Assembly (NCBI RefSeq): GCF_000156715.1
Contig: NZ_DS999316.1
Coordinates: 635,859-699,858, forward strand
Reading direction: 5' to 3'
Source of the DNA: Francisella philomiragia subsp. philomiragia ATCC 25015
GTDB taxonomy: Bacteria; Pseudomonadota; Gammaproteobacteria; Francisellales; Francisellaceae
DNA: 64,000 nt
Notes under the pieces: model-generated
What the model was told of the DNA's origin: nothing
Databases searched by the model: none
What the model saw: the letters and a program-made list of their open reading frames with translations, nothing else
Part shown: one piece after another, positions 51,160 through 61,583 of the stretch
Position numbering within the stretch: position 1 is the stretch's first letter
How the letters are laid out: each line of letters starts with the position of its first letter
Position numbers and translations under genes: made by a program

Positions 51160-51554
51160 AATAATATTTCTAAATAATTTATATTATATTCATCTGTTCT
51201 CATATAGTCCCATCTATCACAAAAATTTTCTATTAGACCAATCCCATGACCTCCAATACTATGCTTTGTATGCTCTTTAGAGTATTTTTTATAGTCAAAA
51301 TAAGATGTATTATCTTTTAAGGAAAATTTTATACAAGAACCATAATTTTCAATGAATATCTCAAACTCTAGAGAAGTATAATTTAGAGTACTTCCATGAT
51401 ACCAACAATTAAGCATTAATTCTTCATAAATTAATTTAATTTTAAACAACTCGACATCACCAACTTTTCCTTCTCGTAAAATTACATCAATGTCATAAAT
51501 GAAATTATTTATGTCTTCTAGATTGAAACATTCTCTTGAGATATTTAACTTCAT
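51156..51554 (-). CDS. RsbW-like ATP-binding anti-sigma/serine kinase protein
   Basis: A 132-residue GHKL ATPase. The N box reads IYEELMLNCWYHG and the G box reads GGHGIGLIENF, as in RsbW/SpoIIAB-type kinases that phosphorylate STAS proteins and bind a client. There is no transmembrane segment. Position between the STAS gene (overlap 4 bases) and the phosphatase gene (overlap 4 bases) gives a complete partner-switching set. No sigma factor is encoded in the window, so its client is unknown. Confidence 0.87.
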   Translation of the reverse strand: MKLNISRECFNLEDINNFIYDIDVILREGKVGDVELFKIKLIYEELMLNCWYHGSTLNYTSLEFEIFIENYGSCIKFSLKDNTSYFDYKKYSKEHTKHSIGGHGIGLIENFCDRWDYMRTDEYNINYLEILL

Positions 51555-51892
51555 TTTAATTGATCTTTTACTTCTTCAAAATTTTCGTAAACAGGAATAA
51601 GTTTTATAAAACCAGATACTCTTAAAACTTCTCTAACTAAACTAGATGGTTTTAATATCAACATTTTTTTATTATCGAAAGATAGATCTTTAAAAACTAT
51701 TATTAAAGATCTCAAGCCAGCACTACTTAAATAAGATAATTTTGAAAAATCAAATATAAGATTATTTTTTTTATCTATTGATAATTCTTTTATAGTTTCA
51801 TTAAATTTATTACATGATGCTGAATTTAATTCACCATCCAAATAAATAATCAAAGCATTATTTTCTTCATTAGAAAATGTTATTTCCAACAC
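51551..51892 (-). CDS. STAS domain anti-anti-sigma factor-like protein (RsbV-like)
   Basis: A 113-residue STAS protein. The pattern LIFDFSKLSYLSSAGLRSLI carries the conserved serine of the SSAGLR loop that RsbW-type kinases phosphorylate. The start is uncertain: GTG at 51892 has AAAGGG about 9 bases upstream and is preferred; TTG at 51901 and TTG at 51889 are alternatives. First gene of the partner-switching/NRPS run, 142 bases downstream of the phosphopantetheinyl transferase gene. Confidence 0.87.
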   Translation of the reverse strand: MLEITFSNEENNALIIYLDGELNSASCNKFNETIKELSIDKKNNLIFDFSKLSYLSSAGLRSLIIVFKDLSFDNKKMLILKPSSLVREVLRVSGFIKLIPVYENFEEVKDQLK

Positions 51893-52043
51893 TATATACA
51901 ACCCTTTATTAAATAAATTAATTAAACCAATTTACCTGATAAAAAAATATAATTAAATATATTTTTATAGAATTTTAATATTTTTTTTAAAAGAGCTTTG
52001 AAATTTTATAGTAAAATACATAATATTTTTTTAGACATAACTT

Positions 52044-52703
52044 TTATATAAAACTATTATTTGTCTTACAAACAGACACCTTATATTCTGGCATTAATTT
52101 ATTTAAAATTATATTAGTACTTAAATTATCAACTTTATAATCCGAAAATATACTAATATCTAATATATTTATTTTTTTAACATCATAATACAAACCAGTT
52201 CCTAAACATTTAATTATTGACTCTTTAATATTAAATACATCAAAAAAAAAGTGTAACTGTTCTTTATGACTTTTAAGAGAATTATAATAACTGATTTCTT
52301 CATCATGCATTATAATACTTTTTAAATCTAAATGATTAATATTGCTATCAATATACTCAATATCAACACCAATATTACTCACTTCACTAATTCCTACTAA
52401 TATATGATTATTAGAATATGAAATACTAAAACCTATATTATAATCATCTTTAAGCATTGGCTTTTTGTATGCTCCATATTCTAATTCAAAGTTATTAATG
52501 TTATAACGATCATTAAGATAGTGATATAAGAAACTTCTAGCTAGTAACCTTTTAAACCTATCATTTTCAAATTTATAAGTTTGTATCTCAATTTTTTGCT
52601 TTTTGGGAATAATATTAAAATCATATTCTAAAGAATTTTTGTTTGTGTCTAATAAAAACAACTCAATATCATCAGAAATATGACTAATCTTTTCAAACTT
52701 CAT
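52044..52703 (-). CDS. Sfp-type 4'-phosphopantetheinyl transferase
   Basis: A 219-residue enzyme that loads phosphopantetheine from CoA onto carrier domains. It shows the N-terminal KRLLARSFLYHYL segment, the GVDIEYID metal-binding motif near residue 110, and the FNIKESIIKCLGTGL motif (WxxKESxxK equivalent, with Phe-Asn-Ile in place of Trp). The likely clients are the two T domains of the adjacent NRPS. The intergenic 51893-52043 and the 262-base gap upstream to katG are very AT-rich and show no further gene. Confidence 0.86.
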   Translation of the reverse strand: MKFEKISHISDDIELFLLDTNKNSLEYDFNIIPKKQKIEIQTYKFENDRFKRLLARSFLYHYLNDRYNINNFELEYGAYKKPMLKDDYNIGFSISYSNNHILVGISEVSNIGVDIEYIDSNINHLDLKSIIMHDEEISYYNSLKSHKEQLHFFFDVFNIKESIIKCLGTGLYYDVKKINILDISIFSDYKVDNLSTNIILNKLMPEYKVSVCKTNNSFI

Positions 52704-52892
52704 AAACTATTACATTTTACGATAAATATACAATAATATATTAAACTTATAGAAATGCGAAGAATCTCAAATATAAACTGATATTCATACAATCTATAAG
52801 AATTTGTTATAGAGCTTATAACTATATACTATTTGACTAGACTTTTTCATTTACATACAATCACTTGTAGACCTTAATTTTATTTTAAAGAT

Positions 52893-52930
52893 AAGATTCG
52901 GTTCAGTTTAGAAAATATAAGAAGAATCTT
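52893..52930. promoter_or_regulatory. Inverted repeat upstream of katG
   Basis: AAGATTC (52893-52899) and GAATCTT (52924-52930) form a perfect 7-base inverted repeat separated by 24 bases, just before a possible -10 (TATTAT, 52932-52937) and the katG Shine-Dalgarno. It could be an operator or a weak hairpin. It does not match the OxyR site pattern I know, so function is open. Confidence 0.25.
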
Positions 52931-52965
52931 GTATTATAAGTTAACTTTATAGCGAGGAAATCACC

Positions 52966-55185
52966 ATGCTAAAGAAAATTGTAACAGCATTAGGAATGTC
53001 TGGAATGCTACTAGCAGCCAATAGTGCTATAGCTGATGACAAAAATACCGAAATGGCTACACCTCAAAGTGTAGATTTATCGCCATTACGTAATCTAAAT
53101 AAGCTTGATAGTCCAATGGGGAAAAACTATGACTATCACCAGTCTTTCAAGAAGTTAAATACTGAAGAACTTAAAAAAGATATACAAGATCTTTTGACCC
53201 AATCTCAAGATTGGTGGCCTGCAGATTTTGGTAATTATGGTCCTTTCTTTATTAGATTATCTTGGCATGATGCTGGTACTTACAGATTAGCAGATGGTCG
53301 TGGTGGTGCTAATCGTGGTCAGCAAAGATTCTCTCCGCTAAATAGTTGGCCAGATAATGTTAACCTTGATAAAGCAAGACAGCTTTTATGGCCAATCAAG
53401 CAGAAATATGGTGATGCTGTATCATGGTCTGATTTGATTGTTTTAGCTGGTACTGTTTCATTAGAATCAATGGGTATGAAGCCGATTGGTTTTGCCTTTG
53501 GTAGAGAAGACGATTGGCAAGGCGATGATACAAACTGGGGTATATCTCCTGAACAACTAATGTCTAGTAATGTCAAAGATGGCAAGCTTGCTCCAGCTTA
53601 TGCAGCAACTCAAATGGGTCTGATATATGTAAACCCTGAAGGTCCAGATGGCAAACCTGATATAAAAGGTGCTGCTAGTGAAATTCGCCAAGCTTTTAGA
53701 GCTATGGGTATGACTGATAAAGAAACAGTAGCTCTTATTGCTGGTGGTCACACATTTGGTAAAACTCATGGTGCAGTTCCAGAGAAAGATATCAAAAAAG
53801 ATATTGGTCCTGCTCCGGATAAAGCACCTATCGAGCAACAGGGCTTAGGATGGCATAATAGCTACGGTACTGGCATGGGTGATGATACTATGGGTAGTGG
53901 TCTTGAAGGATCTTGGACTTCTACACCAACTTTTTGGAACCATGACTTCTTACATAACCTATATAACTTGAATTGGGAAAAAACTCTTAGCCCTTCTGGA
54001 GCTCATCAATGGACTCCTACAAATGCTAAGCCAGAAAATATGGTTCCTGATGCTCATAAGCCAGGTGTAAAACATAAACCTATAATGTTTACAACAGACT
54101 TAGCATTAAAAGAAGACGATGGATTTAATAAATATACTCAAGAATTCTACAATAACCCTCAAGAATTTAAAGAAGAATTTGCTAAAGCATGGTTTAAATT
54201 AACGCATAGAGATATGGGTCCAAAATCTAGATATATAGGCCCTTGGATTCCTGAACAAAACTTTATATGGCAAGATCCTGTACCTGTTGCTGACTACAAG
54301 CAAGTATCAGCTCAAGATATCGCTCAACTTAAGCAAGATATCATAAAATCTGGATTAACGAATCAACAACTTATAAGAACTGCTTGGGATTCAGCTTCTA
54401 CTTATCGTAAAACCGACTATAGAGGTGGATCAAATGGCGCAAGAATTGCTTTAGCTCCTGAGAAAGATTGGCAAATGAATGAACCTACTAAACTTGAAAT
54501 TGTTCTTGCTAAGCTTAAAGAGATTCAAACCAACTTTAATAATAGCAAAACTGATGGCACCAAAGTATCATTAGCTGACTTAATAGTACTAGGTGGTAAT
54601 GTTGGTGTTGAGCAAGCAGCTAAAGAAGCTGGTTATACTATAGAAATACCATTTGTACCAGGTAGAACAGATGCTACGCAAGCTCAAACTGATATAGAGT
54701 CTTTCAACTATCTAAAAACAAAAGCTGATGGTTTTGTAAACTATAGTGACGGTAGTCTAGCATCTAACAAGCTACCTCAAGCACTAGTTGAAAAAGCAAG
54801 CATGCTTAATCTAAATATCCCTGAAATGACTGTCTTGGTTGGTGGTATGCGTGCACTAAATGTAAACTACGATAACTCTCAAGAAGGTGTATTTACCAAA
54901 ACTCCTGGTCAATTAAATAACAACTTCTTTGTAAACTTACTTGATATGTCTACAAAATGGGAAAAATCTGACACAAACAATGGTGAGTATATCGGTATAG
55001 ATAGAAAAACTGGTGCACAAAAGTGGACTGCTTCTTCTGTAGATCTAATCTTTGGTTCAAATTCTGAACTTAAAGCTGTGGCTCAAGTTTATGCTGAAAA
55101 TGGTAATGAGCAAAAGTTTGTAAACGACTTTGCAAAAGCTTGGCATAAAGTTATGATGCTTGGCAGATTTGATGTTCAAGAATAA
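52966..55185 (+). CDS. katG: Catalase-peroxidase KatG, exported
   Basis: A bifunctional haem catalase-peroxidase that destroys hydrogen peroxide. It has 739 residues with the two-domain duplication. The distal site [11 protein letters not shown], the Tyr in [12 protein letters not shown] and the Met in AFRAMGMTD can form the Met-Tyr-Trp adduct; the proximal haem His lies in [12 protein letters not shown]. An unusual feature is the N-terminal Sec signal ([25 protein letters not shown]), implying periplasmic or secreted enzyme, as described for Francisella KatG. AGGAAA precedes the ATG. It stands alone. Confidence 0.97.
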   Translation: MLKKIVTALGMSGMLLAANSAIADDKNTEMATPQSVDLSPLRNLNKLDSPMGKNYDYHQSFKKLNTEELKKDIQDLLTQSQDWWPADFGNYGPFFIRLSWHDAGTYRLADGRGGANRGQQRFSPLNSWPDNVNLDKARQLLWPIKQKYGDAVSWSDLIVLAGTVSLESMGMKPIGFAFGREDDWQGDDTNWGISPEQLMSSNVKDGKLAPAYAATQMGLIYVNPEGPDGKPDIKGAASEIRQAFRAMGMTDKETVALIAGGHTFGKTHGAVPEKDIKKDIGPAPDKAPIEQQGLGWHNSYGTGMGDDTMGSGLEGSWTSTPTFWNHDFLHNLYNLNWEKTLSPSGAHQWTPTNAKPENMVPDAHKPGVKHKPIMFTTDLALKEDDGFNKYTQEFYNNPQEFKEEFAKAWFKLTHRDMGPKSRYIGPWIPEQNFIWQDPVPVADYKQVSAQDIAQLKQDIIKSGLTNQQLIRTAWDSASTYRKTDYRGGSNGARIALAPEKDWQMNEPTKLEIVLAKLKEIQTNFNNSKTDGTKVSLADLIVLGGNVGVEQAAKEAGYTIEIPFVPGRTDATQAQTDIESFNYLKTKADGFVNYSDGSLASNKLPQALVEKASMLNLNIPEMTVLVGGMRALNVNYDNSQEGVFTKTPGQLNNNFFVNLLDMSTKWEKSDTNNGEYIGIDRKTGAQKWTASSVDLIFGSNSELKAVAQVYAENGNEQKFVNDFAKAWHKVMMLGRFDVQE

Positions 55186-55265
55186 ACTTTAATTCTTATA
55201 ATTTTCTCAATCATATTTCTTTTGGTTTAAAATAGATAAATATAGTTCCTAGTAATTAATTTAAT

Positions 55266-56956
55266 ATGCCTGTTATCTTACAAATATTTGATTTTTTGAA
55301 GAATTTAACTGAAATGCTTTTACATAGCCTTGATCCCTCGTTATTTCAGAATATCACACTAGGAATACTAGCTATATTCATTCCTTTTGTAATCGTATTT
55401 TTAACAGATCTCTTGAGCTCCAAAGAAAAAAAGAAAACTGAGTTTGAAAAAATGGTTTTAAGTGATGAAGTATTTGGAACTAAAAAAGTTTTTTGGTTAG
55501 CAATTTTTGGAATATTTTTCTTTTCCTTTTTTTCAGGAACTAATATATCTATCACCGCAAAATTAATATGTTTATTAATTGTGATTATTATTATTTGGGA
55601 ATTTTATAAACCATTCAAAAAACTTCTAAGATTTTCAGAGGGAGATAAACTTCAATTTAAGAAATCATTTTTGAAAAGGCTAAATTTTTCTACGTTACCC
55701 TACTTTAGTAAACCTAATAATATTAAAATAGCCAATAAGATGGTCAAATCATGGCAATCTATCTGGTATGAAGAAAATATTAATAATGAGAGAGAATTTA
55801 TTAAGATATTTATTTCTCATATTGAGAACTCAATAGAATCAAAAAGGTTTGAATTAGTTATACAACTATCACTAACATATATAACTAATATTAAAAAAAG
55901 AAATTTATCAGAAATTGGAATCTTTATTCTACCTAAGATTATAGAATGGAATGAATCACTTTTGGAAAGTAGTGAAATATTTTTTGATAAGTTTAAAAGT
56001 AATAAAATAAATAAAAAAAGGGAAATAAGAAGAATTCTCTCTTTATCAGAATCTATGAATTTTAATAGAAATACTTTCCACAACTGGCACTTTTTTAGAA
56101 GATTTTTTTAGAAGCTATTATTAAAAACTCTATTAAAAGCAATTATATTGAAATTTTATATGACTTCAAAGAATATATTGATGAAAATGACTTAGATCAA
56201 TATGTTACAGAAGTTAGCAAGCATCAAAAGTTATTCCTAGAAAGTTTTTTTAAAGTATTCTTTGATGAAATATATAAAATCAAATACAGAAGTTTGGATT
56301 CTAACTTTCCAAATGATTGGCAAGTAACCACTCAAAATAAAGATAAACGAATGCCTAGATATGTTTTAAACACCTTTACTAATCTTGCAAGATTTGAAAT
56401 ATTCAAAAAAACTGATGATGAGTTTAACATAGGGATTACTGAAATAATTAGTAATATTTTTCCAACTGTTTGCCCTATGCTTTTCAAAGCTTTCATTCTG
56501 CTTTATTTTTCTGGAGAAAATATTAAATATGCAATAGATAATGGAGATAACTTTTTTATTATGAACTCATCTGGAGTTACTTGGTATAGTTCTGAAAACG
56601 AAACTAAAAAAGATAGAGAAGAAAAAATACAAAAACTTTCTAGTGAGCAAGAAGCTACCCAAAAGAAAGAAACAATTGAAATTATCTTAAATTACTTTGG
56701 TAATGACTGGAGAGTAATTAGATGCTTCAAAGAAGATCTATCTGAAGAAGAAACTAAAAACTGGGAAAATTTATCAGAAAAAGAAAAGAGAAATATAATT
56801 AAAAGAGTTAAGATAAACAAGCTTATAAATTTAAAAAATAATATTAATGATAATGAGATAAAAGAATATTGCAAAGAATCTAAGCTAAAAGAATATAAAA
56901 GAAAAGACCTTTTAGAATTAGTTGAGCTTTTGTTGATTAATAAGCTAAATAAGTGA
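55266..56956 (+). pseudogene. Membrane-protein gene split by a frame change at a T7 run
   Basis: Frame 1 runs from ATG 55266 to TAG 56109-56111 (281 codons). A second frame, open from 56099, continues to 56956. The two overlap at GATTTTTTTAG (T7 at 56103-56109); one extra T would join them into a protein of about 563 residues. The N-terminal part has hydrophobic segments near residues 30-50 and 75-110, the rest is Lys/Glu/Asn-rich and helical; the tail (LKEYKRKDLLELVELLL) is charged. I do not recognise the family. Whether the break is a true mutation, a phase-variable tract, slippage, or a sequencing error cannot be told. Confidence 0.6.
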
Positions 56957-57020
56957 ACTTGTAAATATTTTTATTTAATCTAATATGTAACTATATGAGC
57001 ACTAATTTACTAGATTTTAT

Positions 57021-58343
57021 ATGCCTATAAATCTTTATTGTGAAAATGACTACCTTAGACAAAACAATGAAATTGCTAAAAAAGAAAATTTTTCTGCTTT
57101 TAGAAGAGATTATGCTCGTGTTGTCCACTCTTCATCATTTAGAAGACTTCAAGCAAAAACACAAATTTTCCCTAGTTTTGAAAATGACTTTTTTAGAAAT
57201 AGGCTTACTCACTCTCTAGAGGTAGCACAAATAGCCAAGTCTATAGCTGTTAAACTTAACGCAGAACATGGACTAAATTTAGATTATGATCTAATTGAAA
57301 CAGCAGCACTCTGTCATGATATTGGTCACCCTCCTTTTGGTCATAACGGTGAAGTTGCTTTAAATAAAAAAATGCGTAATTTTGGCGGCTTTGAAAGTAA
57401 TGCTCAAACGCTACGACTGATATCGCACACTGCTAAAAAAGACATCGATCAAAAGCAAACTTTCGGTTTAAACCTAACCTATAGAACTCTTGCCGCAACT
57501 ATAAAATATGATCAGCTTATTCCTCCAATCAGTGATTTAGGAAAACTTACAAAAGGCTATTATCATGAAGAATCAAGACTAGTTGAAGATATTAAACAAA
57601 AACTCCTTGAGCCATATAATATAAAAATTATAGAAAACTTTAAGACTATAGAATGTTATATTATGGATGTAGCAGATGATATTGCTTACTCAACTTATGA
57701 TGTCGAAGATGCTCTTAAAGGCGGATTTATAGATCCTCTATCTATGGCAAGTATTGATAATAAGCTTCTTGATAAAATCTACAATGCAATGCCTAGTGAT
57801 TTAGGAATTACTAAGAATGAAATCCAAAATATCCTCAAAGATATATTTTCAGATTATATTGATTTTAATGATGACTGTACAAAAATATATAAAAGATCTA
57901 AAGATATTGCTAACAATAGCTTATTACGTACAAAACTAACCTCAAAATTAGTTAATAGTTGTATTCAAAATATTGAGCTAGACTTAAACCTAGAAGTTCC
58001 TATTATTTCAAAGGTATATCTAAATAATGAAATTAGAAAACAAGTCGAAGTACTTAAAAAATATATTTTGTTTAAAATAATAAAATCACCTAAACTTAAT
58101 GTCCTAAGATATCGTGGTCGAGAAATAATTTCAGAGATTTTTGATATTTTGATTAGTTCAACCCCTGATGAAAGCCTACTACCTGATGATATCGGAGCTA
58201 TATTTTATAATACGCAAAACACTCATGGGAAAGCTAGAATTATAAGCGACTATATATCTTCTATGACCGATAGGTATATAATTGAGCTCTATAATCAATT
58301 CAAATCAGACCCTTCAGCAATGATTTTTAAGCCTTTCTCATAA
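57021..58343 (+). CDS. dgt: Deoxyguanosinetriphosphate triphosphohydrolase-like protein (dGTPase)
   Basis: HD-domain enzyme hydrolysing dNTPs to deoxynucleoside and triphosphate. The 440 residues show the N-terminal FRRDYARVVHSSSFRRLQAKTQ, the first metal histidine in RLTHSLEVAQIA, the HD pair in CHDIGHPPFGHNGE near residue 94, and the late aspartate in VADDIAYSTYDVED. The length and motifs match the shorter bacterial dNTPase type. Its 3' end overlaps the convergent MFS gene by 17 bases. Confidence 0.92.
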   Translation: MPINLYCENDYLRQNNEIAKKENFSAFRRDYARVVHSSSFRRLQAKTQIFPSFENDFFRNRLTHSLEVAQIAKSIAVKLNAEHGLNLDYDLIETAALCHDIGHPPFGHNGEVALNKKMRNFGGFESNAQTLRLISHTAKKDIDQKQTFGLNLTYRTLAATIKYDQLIPPISDLGKLTKGYYHEESRLVEDIKQKLLEPYNIKIIENFKTIECYIMDVADDIAYSTYDVEDALKGGFIDPLSMASIDNKLLDKIYNAMPSDLGITKNEIQNILKDIFSDYIDFNDDCTKIYKRSKDIANNSLLRTKLTSKLVNSCIQNIELDLNLEVPIISKVYLNNEIRKQVEVLKKYILFKIIKSPKLNVLRYRGREIISEIFDILISSTPDESLLPDDIGAIFYNTQNTHGKARIISDYISSMTDRYIIELYNQFKSDPSAMIFKPFS

Positions 58344-59547
58344 ACCAACTAGCTGCTGTAATCCCAAAAAATGATACAGCTCCAGCAAATACAATTAAAT
58401 ATACTGGTACCAAAAGATTATTAGTTGTAACTATAAGTGATATTGTCAAGGCTGGTATACCTGCAGAAAATATCAAATATCCTAGATTATAAGCAATACC
58501 ATAACCACGACATCTATACTCTAATCTAAAGAAATTTGTAATAATCACATTATATGTTGAAGCAAAAAATCCCATCATAATAGATAAAATAATAAAGCAT
58601 GCAAAAACATCAGTTCCAGCAATCATATTCTTATAGAAAATTGGTGTTACTGAAATACTTATCAAAATCAATAAGGCCATCATCTTAGACTTAGATACAT
58701 AATCACTAATAAAACCACCTACCAAACAACTAACCGCCATAATTATAGAACCAGTTAGAAGTAAATTAGAAATATCATAATTTGACTCTACATACATTTG
58801 TTTATACGCGGGTAAAAACATATATAGCTGAGTAGTTAACATAGCAATACAGGCAACTAAAGCTATACCAATAATTACTTTTACAATAAATAAAGAATTC
58901 TCAGAGCGAGGTTTGTCTAGCGCTTCAACAACTCTAGGAATATCAACAATATTTTTTCTGAGGAAAAATAATATAAATGTAAAACAAGCACCTATGAAAA
59001 ATCCAATCCGCCAACCATAATTTTCTATAAAGCTTTGACTAGTAAAGTGATTTAGGACAAATAGCACTAATGATGTCATCATAATCCCAATACTTAAACA
59101 ACAAAACACTATACTTGTCATAAAACCTTGTCTTTGAGGATAATTCTCAACAATATATACTACTGATACTGGTATCTCAGCACCTACTGCCAATGATTGT
59201 ACACAGCGCAATCCAACAAACAAAATAGTAGCTAAAACACCAATACTTTCTATGGTAGGTAAAAAAGCTAATGCAAGAGTTGCGAAGAATAGTAAGAACA
59301 TATTAAGCCTTAAGACAAATGCTCTACCTTTCTTATCAGCGATATATCCAAACCCCCAAGCACCAATAGGACGCACAAGATAGCCAACGATATATACTAA
59401 AAAAACCAATAACGTATTGCTTATAGAACTACTTTTATCAAAAAACTTACTACCAATAGCTACAGCAAATACAGAATATATTGCAAAATCATAGAATTCA
59501 AAAGCAGCACCTAATGATGAAAATAGTAATCTATTATAGTTTTTCAT
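58327..59547 (-). CDS. MFS transporter, metabolite:H+ symporter (MHS) type
   Basis: A 406-residue permease with 12 predicted helices. The start (SSLGAAFEFYDFAIYSVFAVAIG) and the loop VGYLVRPIGAWGFGYIADKKGR are hallmarks of the MHS family that includes ProP and dicarboxylate transporters. The length is short for ProP and the C-terminal coiled coil is missing. The substrate is unknown. It is convergent with dgt and the last of the minus-strand run from the MATE gene. Confidence 0.85.
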   Translation of the reverse strand: MKNYNRLLFSSLGAAFEFYDFAIYSVFAVAIGSKFFDKSSSISNTLLVFLVYIVGYLVRPIGAWGFGYIADKKGRAFVLRLNMFLLFFATLALAFLPTIESIGVLATILFVGLRCVQSLAVGAEIPVSVVYIVENYPQRQGFMTSIVFCCLSIGIMMTSLVLFVLNHFTSQSFIENYGWRIGFFIGACFTFILFFLRKNIVDIPRVVEALDKPRSENSLFIVKVIIGIALVACIAMLTTQLYMFLPAYKQMYVESNYDISNLLLTGSIIMAVSCLVGGFISDYVSKSKMMALLILISISVTPIFYKNMIAGTDVFACFIILSIMMGFFASTYNVIITNFFRLEYRCRGYGIAYNLGYLIFSAGIPALTISLIVTTNNLLVPVYLIVFAGAVSFFGITAASWFMRKA

Positions 59548-59614
59548 TAATTTTCTAATATCTAAGTTTGAAGATTTTAGTATATATTAGTGAAATAATA
59601 ACGATAATCAAATA

Positions 59615-59959
59615 TTAATTAGCATAAGCAGTAGATAGCTCCATCAACTCTAAAGTTACACTATAATTGTCTAAATTAATTTCAGAATTTAACACTTCGC
59701 GGATTTTAGCTTTCAATTGTTGTGAGATCTCTTCTAGGTGCTCAGGCTTTCTTCCTTTTAGAACTTTTATCTGTACATGGATTACATCTAGGCTATCATC
59801 TCCAGCTACACTACTAAAATTGTATCTATAAACTCTACTTTTAAAGGTTTCTAATTTAGTTGGTAACTTTTCTACCAAAAATTGCTGTGCTAAATTTATT
59901 ACCTTCTTTGCTAATTCTGTATCAAATTGTTGAGGTACTTCTAAGATTATATGCGGCAT
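59615..59959 (-). CDS. 5-carboxymethyl-2-hydroxymuconate isomerase (tautomerase) family protein
   Basis: A 114-residue protein. It begins MPHIILE, so removal of the initiator exposes the N-terminal proline that is the catalytic base of the tautomerase superfamily, and the size and strand pattern fit the CHMI branch. The pathway role is unlikely to be homoprotocatechuate degradation, because no other genes of that pathway are seen here. It immediately follows the MATE gene, whose stop codon lies right next to its ATG. Confidence 0.75.
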   Translation of the reverse strand: MPHIILEVPQQFDTELAKKVINLAQQFLVEKLPTKLETFKSRVYRYNFSSVAGDDSLDVIHVQIKVLKGRKPEHLEEISQQLKAKIREVLNSEINLDNYSVTLELMELSTAYAN

Positions 59960-61258
59960 TTAAACTCCTTTTTTAATATACTGACCTAGTGGAGGCATCA
60001 AAAATACTGTTCTAGCTATATAGAATAATATTAGCGCAATCCATAAGCCATAATTTTCATAAGATTGTAATAAAAAAACAGAAGCAATATACACTCCTGC
60101 CGATAAAATCATCGCATTTCTCATTGCTACAGTCTTTAGGAGACCTACAAACACACCATCTATCCAAAAGCTAAAACTTGCAAATAGCGGCATAAGAAAC
60201 GAAAAAATAATATATTTATTTATCTGGATCTTAACATCTACAATATCAGTAAAGATTGATATTATATAACCACTAAAAGAAAAATAAACCAAAGATAAAA
60301 CCAGAGTTAGTATCATACTTTGCACAAATGTTTTGTAAATAGTTTCTCTCAATAGGCTAGTATTTTTATCAACGTACGCTTGAGCAACTAACGACTCAGT
60401 TGTATTAGCAAGAGCATCCAAAAACATTGCAAAAAACATACCTATTTCTACAAGTATAGTATTTGCGGCTAGAATAGTTTTTCCGTAATTCGAAGAAAAT
60501 ATATAAAATGAATTAAATGCTAATAATAAACATAAAGAACGTACAAAAATATTTATATTAAGTTGAAGAAAAGGCATATAACTACCTAAATTCAAGAGCC
60601 TATAATCCATTAACTTTTTGATACTAAAACTACCTGATTTATAGAAATATCTAAATGTCTTTATACTCAGATAAATACTACAACTAGCAGAGGCTATAAC
60701 TAAGGAAATTGCTACACCAACAACATTATAATTGAGAATAACAACAAATATTGTGCTCAGCACTATTGCTACACTCATATAGATGATAGAACTATAAAGT
60801 ACTACTCTAGGATTTCCAATACCAATAAAGAAACCAATAAAAATATAATTTAGTAATGAAAAAAACAAAATATAAATAGCGATATTATAAAAATTTGCTA
60901 ATAAAATTTTTATATCTGATGAAATATTTACTACCTTCAATACAGTAATCAGAATTACACTTTTAAAACTAAAAGCAATTATTGATACTAATAGTGCAAT
61001 TAGCACGGCCTTTATAACTATTTCTAACATCTTTTCGAGATTATTTAGTGACTGGGCTATCAATCCTGTCAAACTCATTCTAAAAAATGAAAACATAAAG
61101 CAAATAACATTTATTATTGAAACTCCTAATCCTATAGCTGCAAGATAGTTGCTATCACTGAGATGACCAATTAATGCCGTATTAACAATACCAACCATTG
61201 GTAAAACCAAATTAGATAATATAAGAGGTAAAGATAATAAAAATATTTTTTTGTGCAT
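59960..61258 (-). CDS. MATE family efflux transporter (DinF-like)
   Basis: A 432-residue integral membrane protein with 12 helices. It has MATE features: N-terminal LPLILSNLVLPMVGIVNTALIGHLSD with the transporter's first-helix pattern, and the mid-protein DALANTTESLVAQAYVD, where the Ala-rich helix leads into the seventh-helix acidic residue. DinF-type relatives export cationic toxic compounds; the substrate here is not known. It forms a tight pair with the CHMI-like gene. Confidence 0.85.
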   Translation of the reverse strand: MHKKIFLLSLPLILSNLVLPMVGIVNTALIGHLSDSNYLAAIGLGVSIINVICFMFSFFRMSLTGLIAQSLNNLEKMLEIVIKAVLIALLVSIIAFSFKSVILITVLKVVNISSDIKILLANFYNIAIYILFFSLLNYIFIGFFIGIGNPRVVLYSSIIYMSVAIVLSTIFVVILNYNVVGVAISLVIASASCSIYLSIKTFRYFYKSGSFSIKKLMDYRLLNLGSYMPFLQLNINIFVRSLCLLLAFNSFYIFSSNYGKTILAANTILVEIGMFFAMFLDALANTTESLVAQAYVDKNTSLLRETIYKTFVQSMILTLVLSLVYFSFSGYIISIFTDIVDVKIQINKYIIFSFLMPLFASFSFWIDGVFVGLLKTVAMRNAMILSAGVYIASVFLLQSYENYGLWIALILFYIARTVFLMPPLGQYIKKGV

Positions 61259-61497
61259 CTAAAGAATCAAAAATCTATGTATAAATAAAATTATAACATT
61301 TTAAAATTATCGTAATCCTATCAATCATATCTACCTAGCTATTATTTTTTACTGTGAGCTATTAGGTTTTGATAATTAACTCATTTATAACCATATGTTA
61401 TATTGAGTGGCAAATTAACAACAAATAAGGATTTTTAAAGAAAAATTAATTTTTATTTATGCAAATCATAATAAACATCAGGAAAAATATTTTTTTC

Positions 61498-61526
61498 TTG
61501 ATTAGCTTTATTTCATAAGCATAAAA
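61498..61526 (+). promoter_or_regulatory. Candidate chitinase promoter in the 61259-61583 gap
   Basis: TTGATT (61498-61503) and ATAAAA (61521-61526) are spaced 17 bases, and a small hairpin (GTAAG 61534-61538 with CTTAC 61546-61550) lies in the leader. The rest of this 325-base gap is AT-rich and shows no gene. The -10 is a weak match. Confidence 0.35.
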
Positions 61527-61583
61527 TTAATTTGTAAGCAATACACTTACGGTTATTAATATTTGTATAAGGAGAATTCCATT

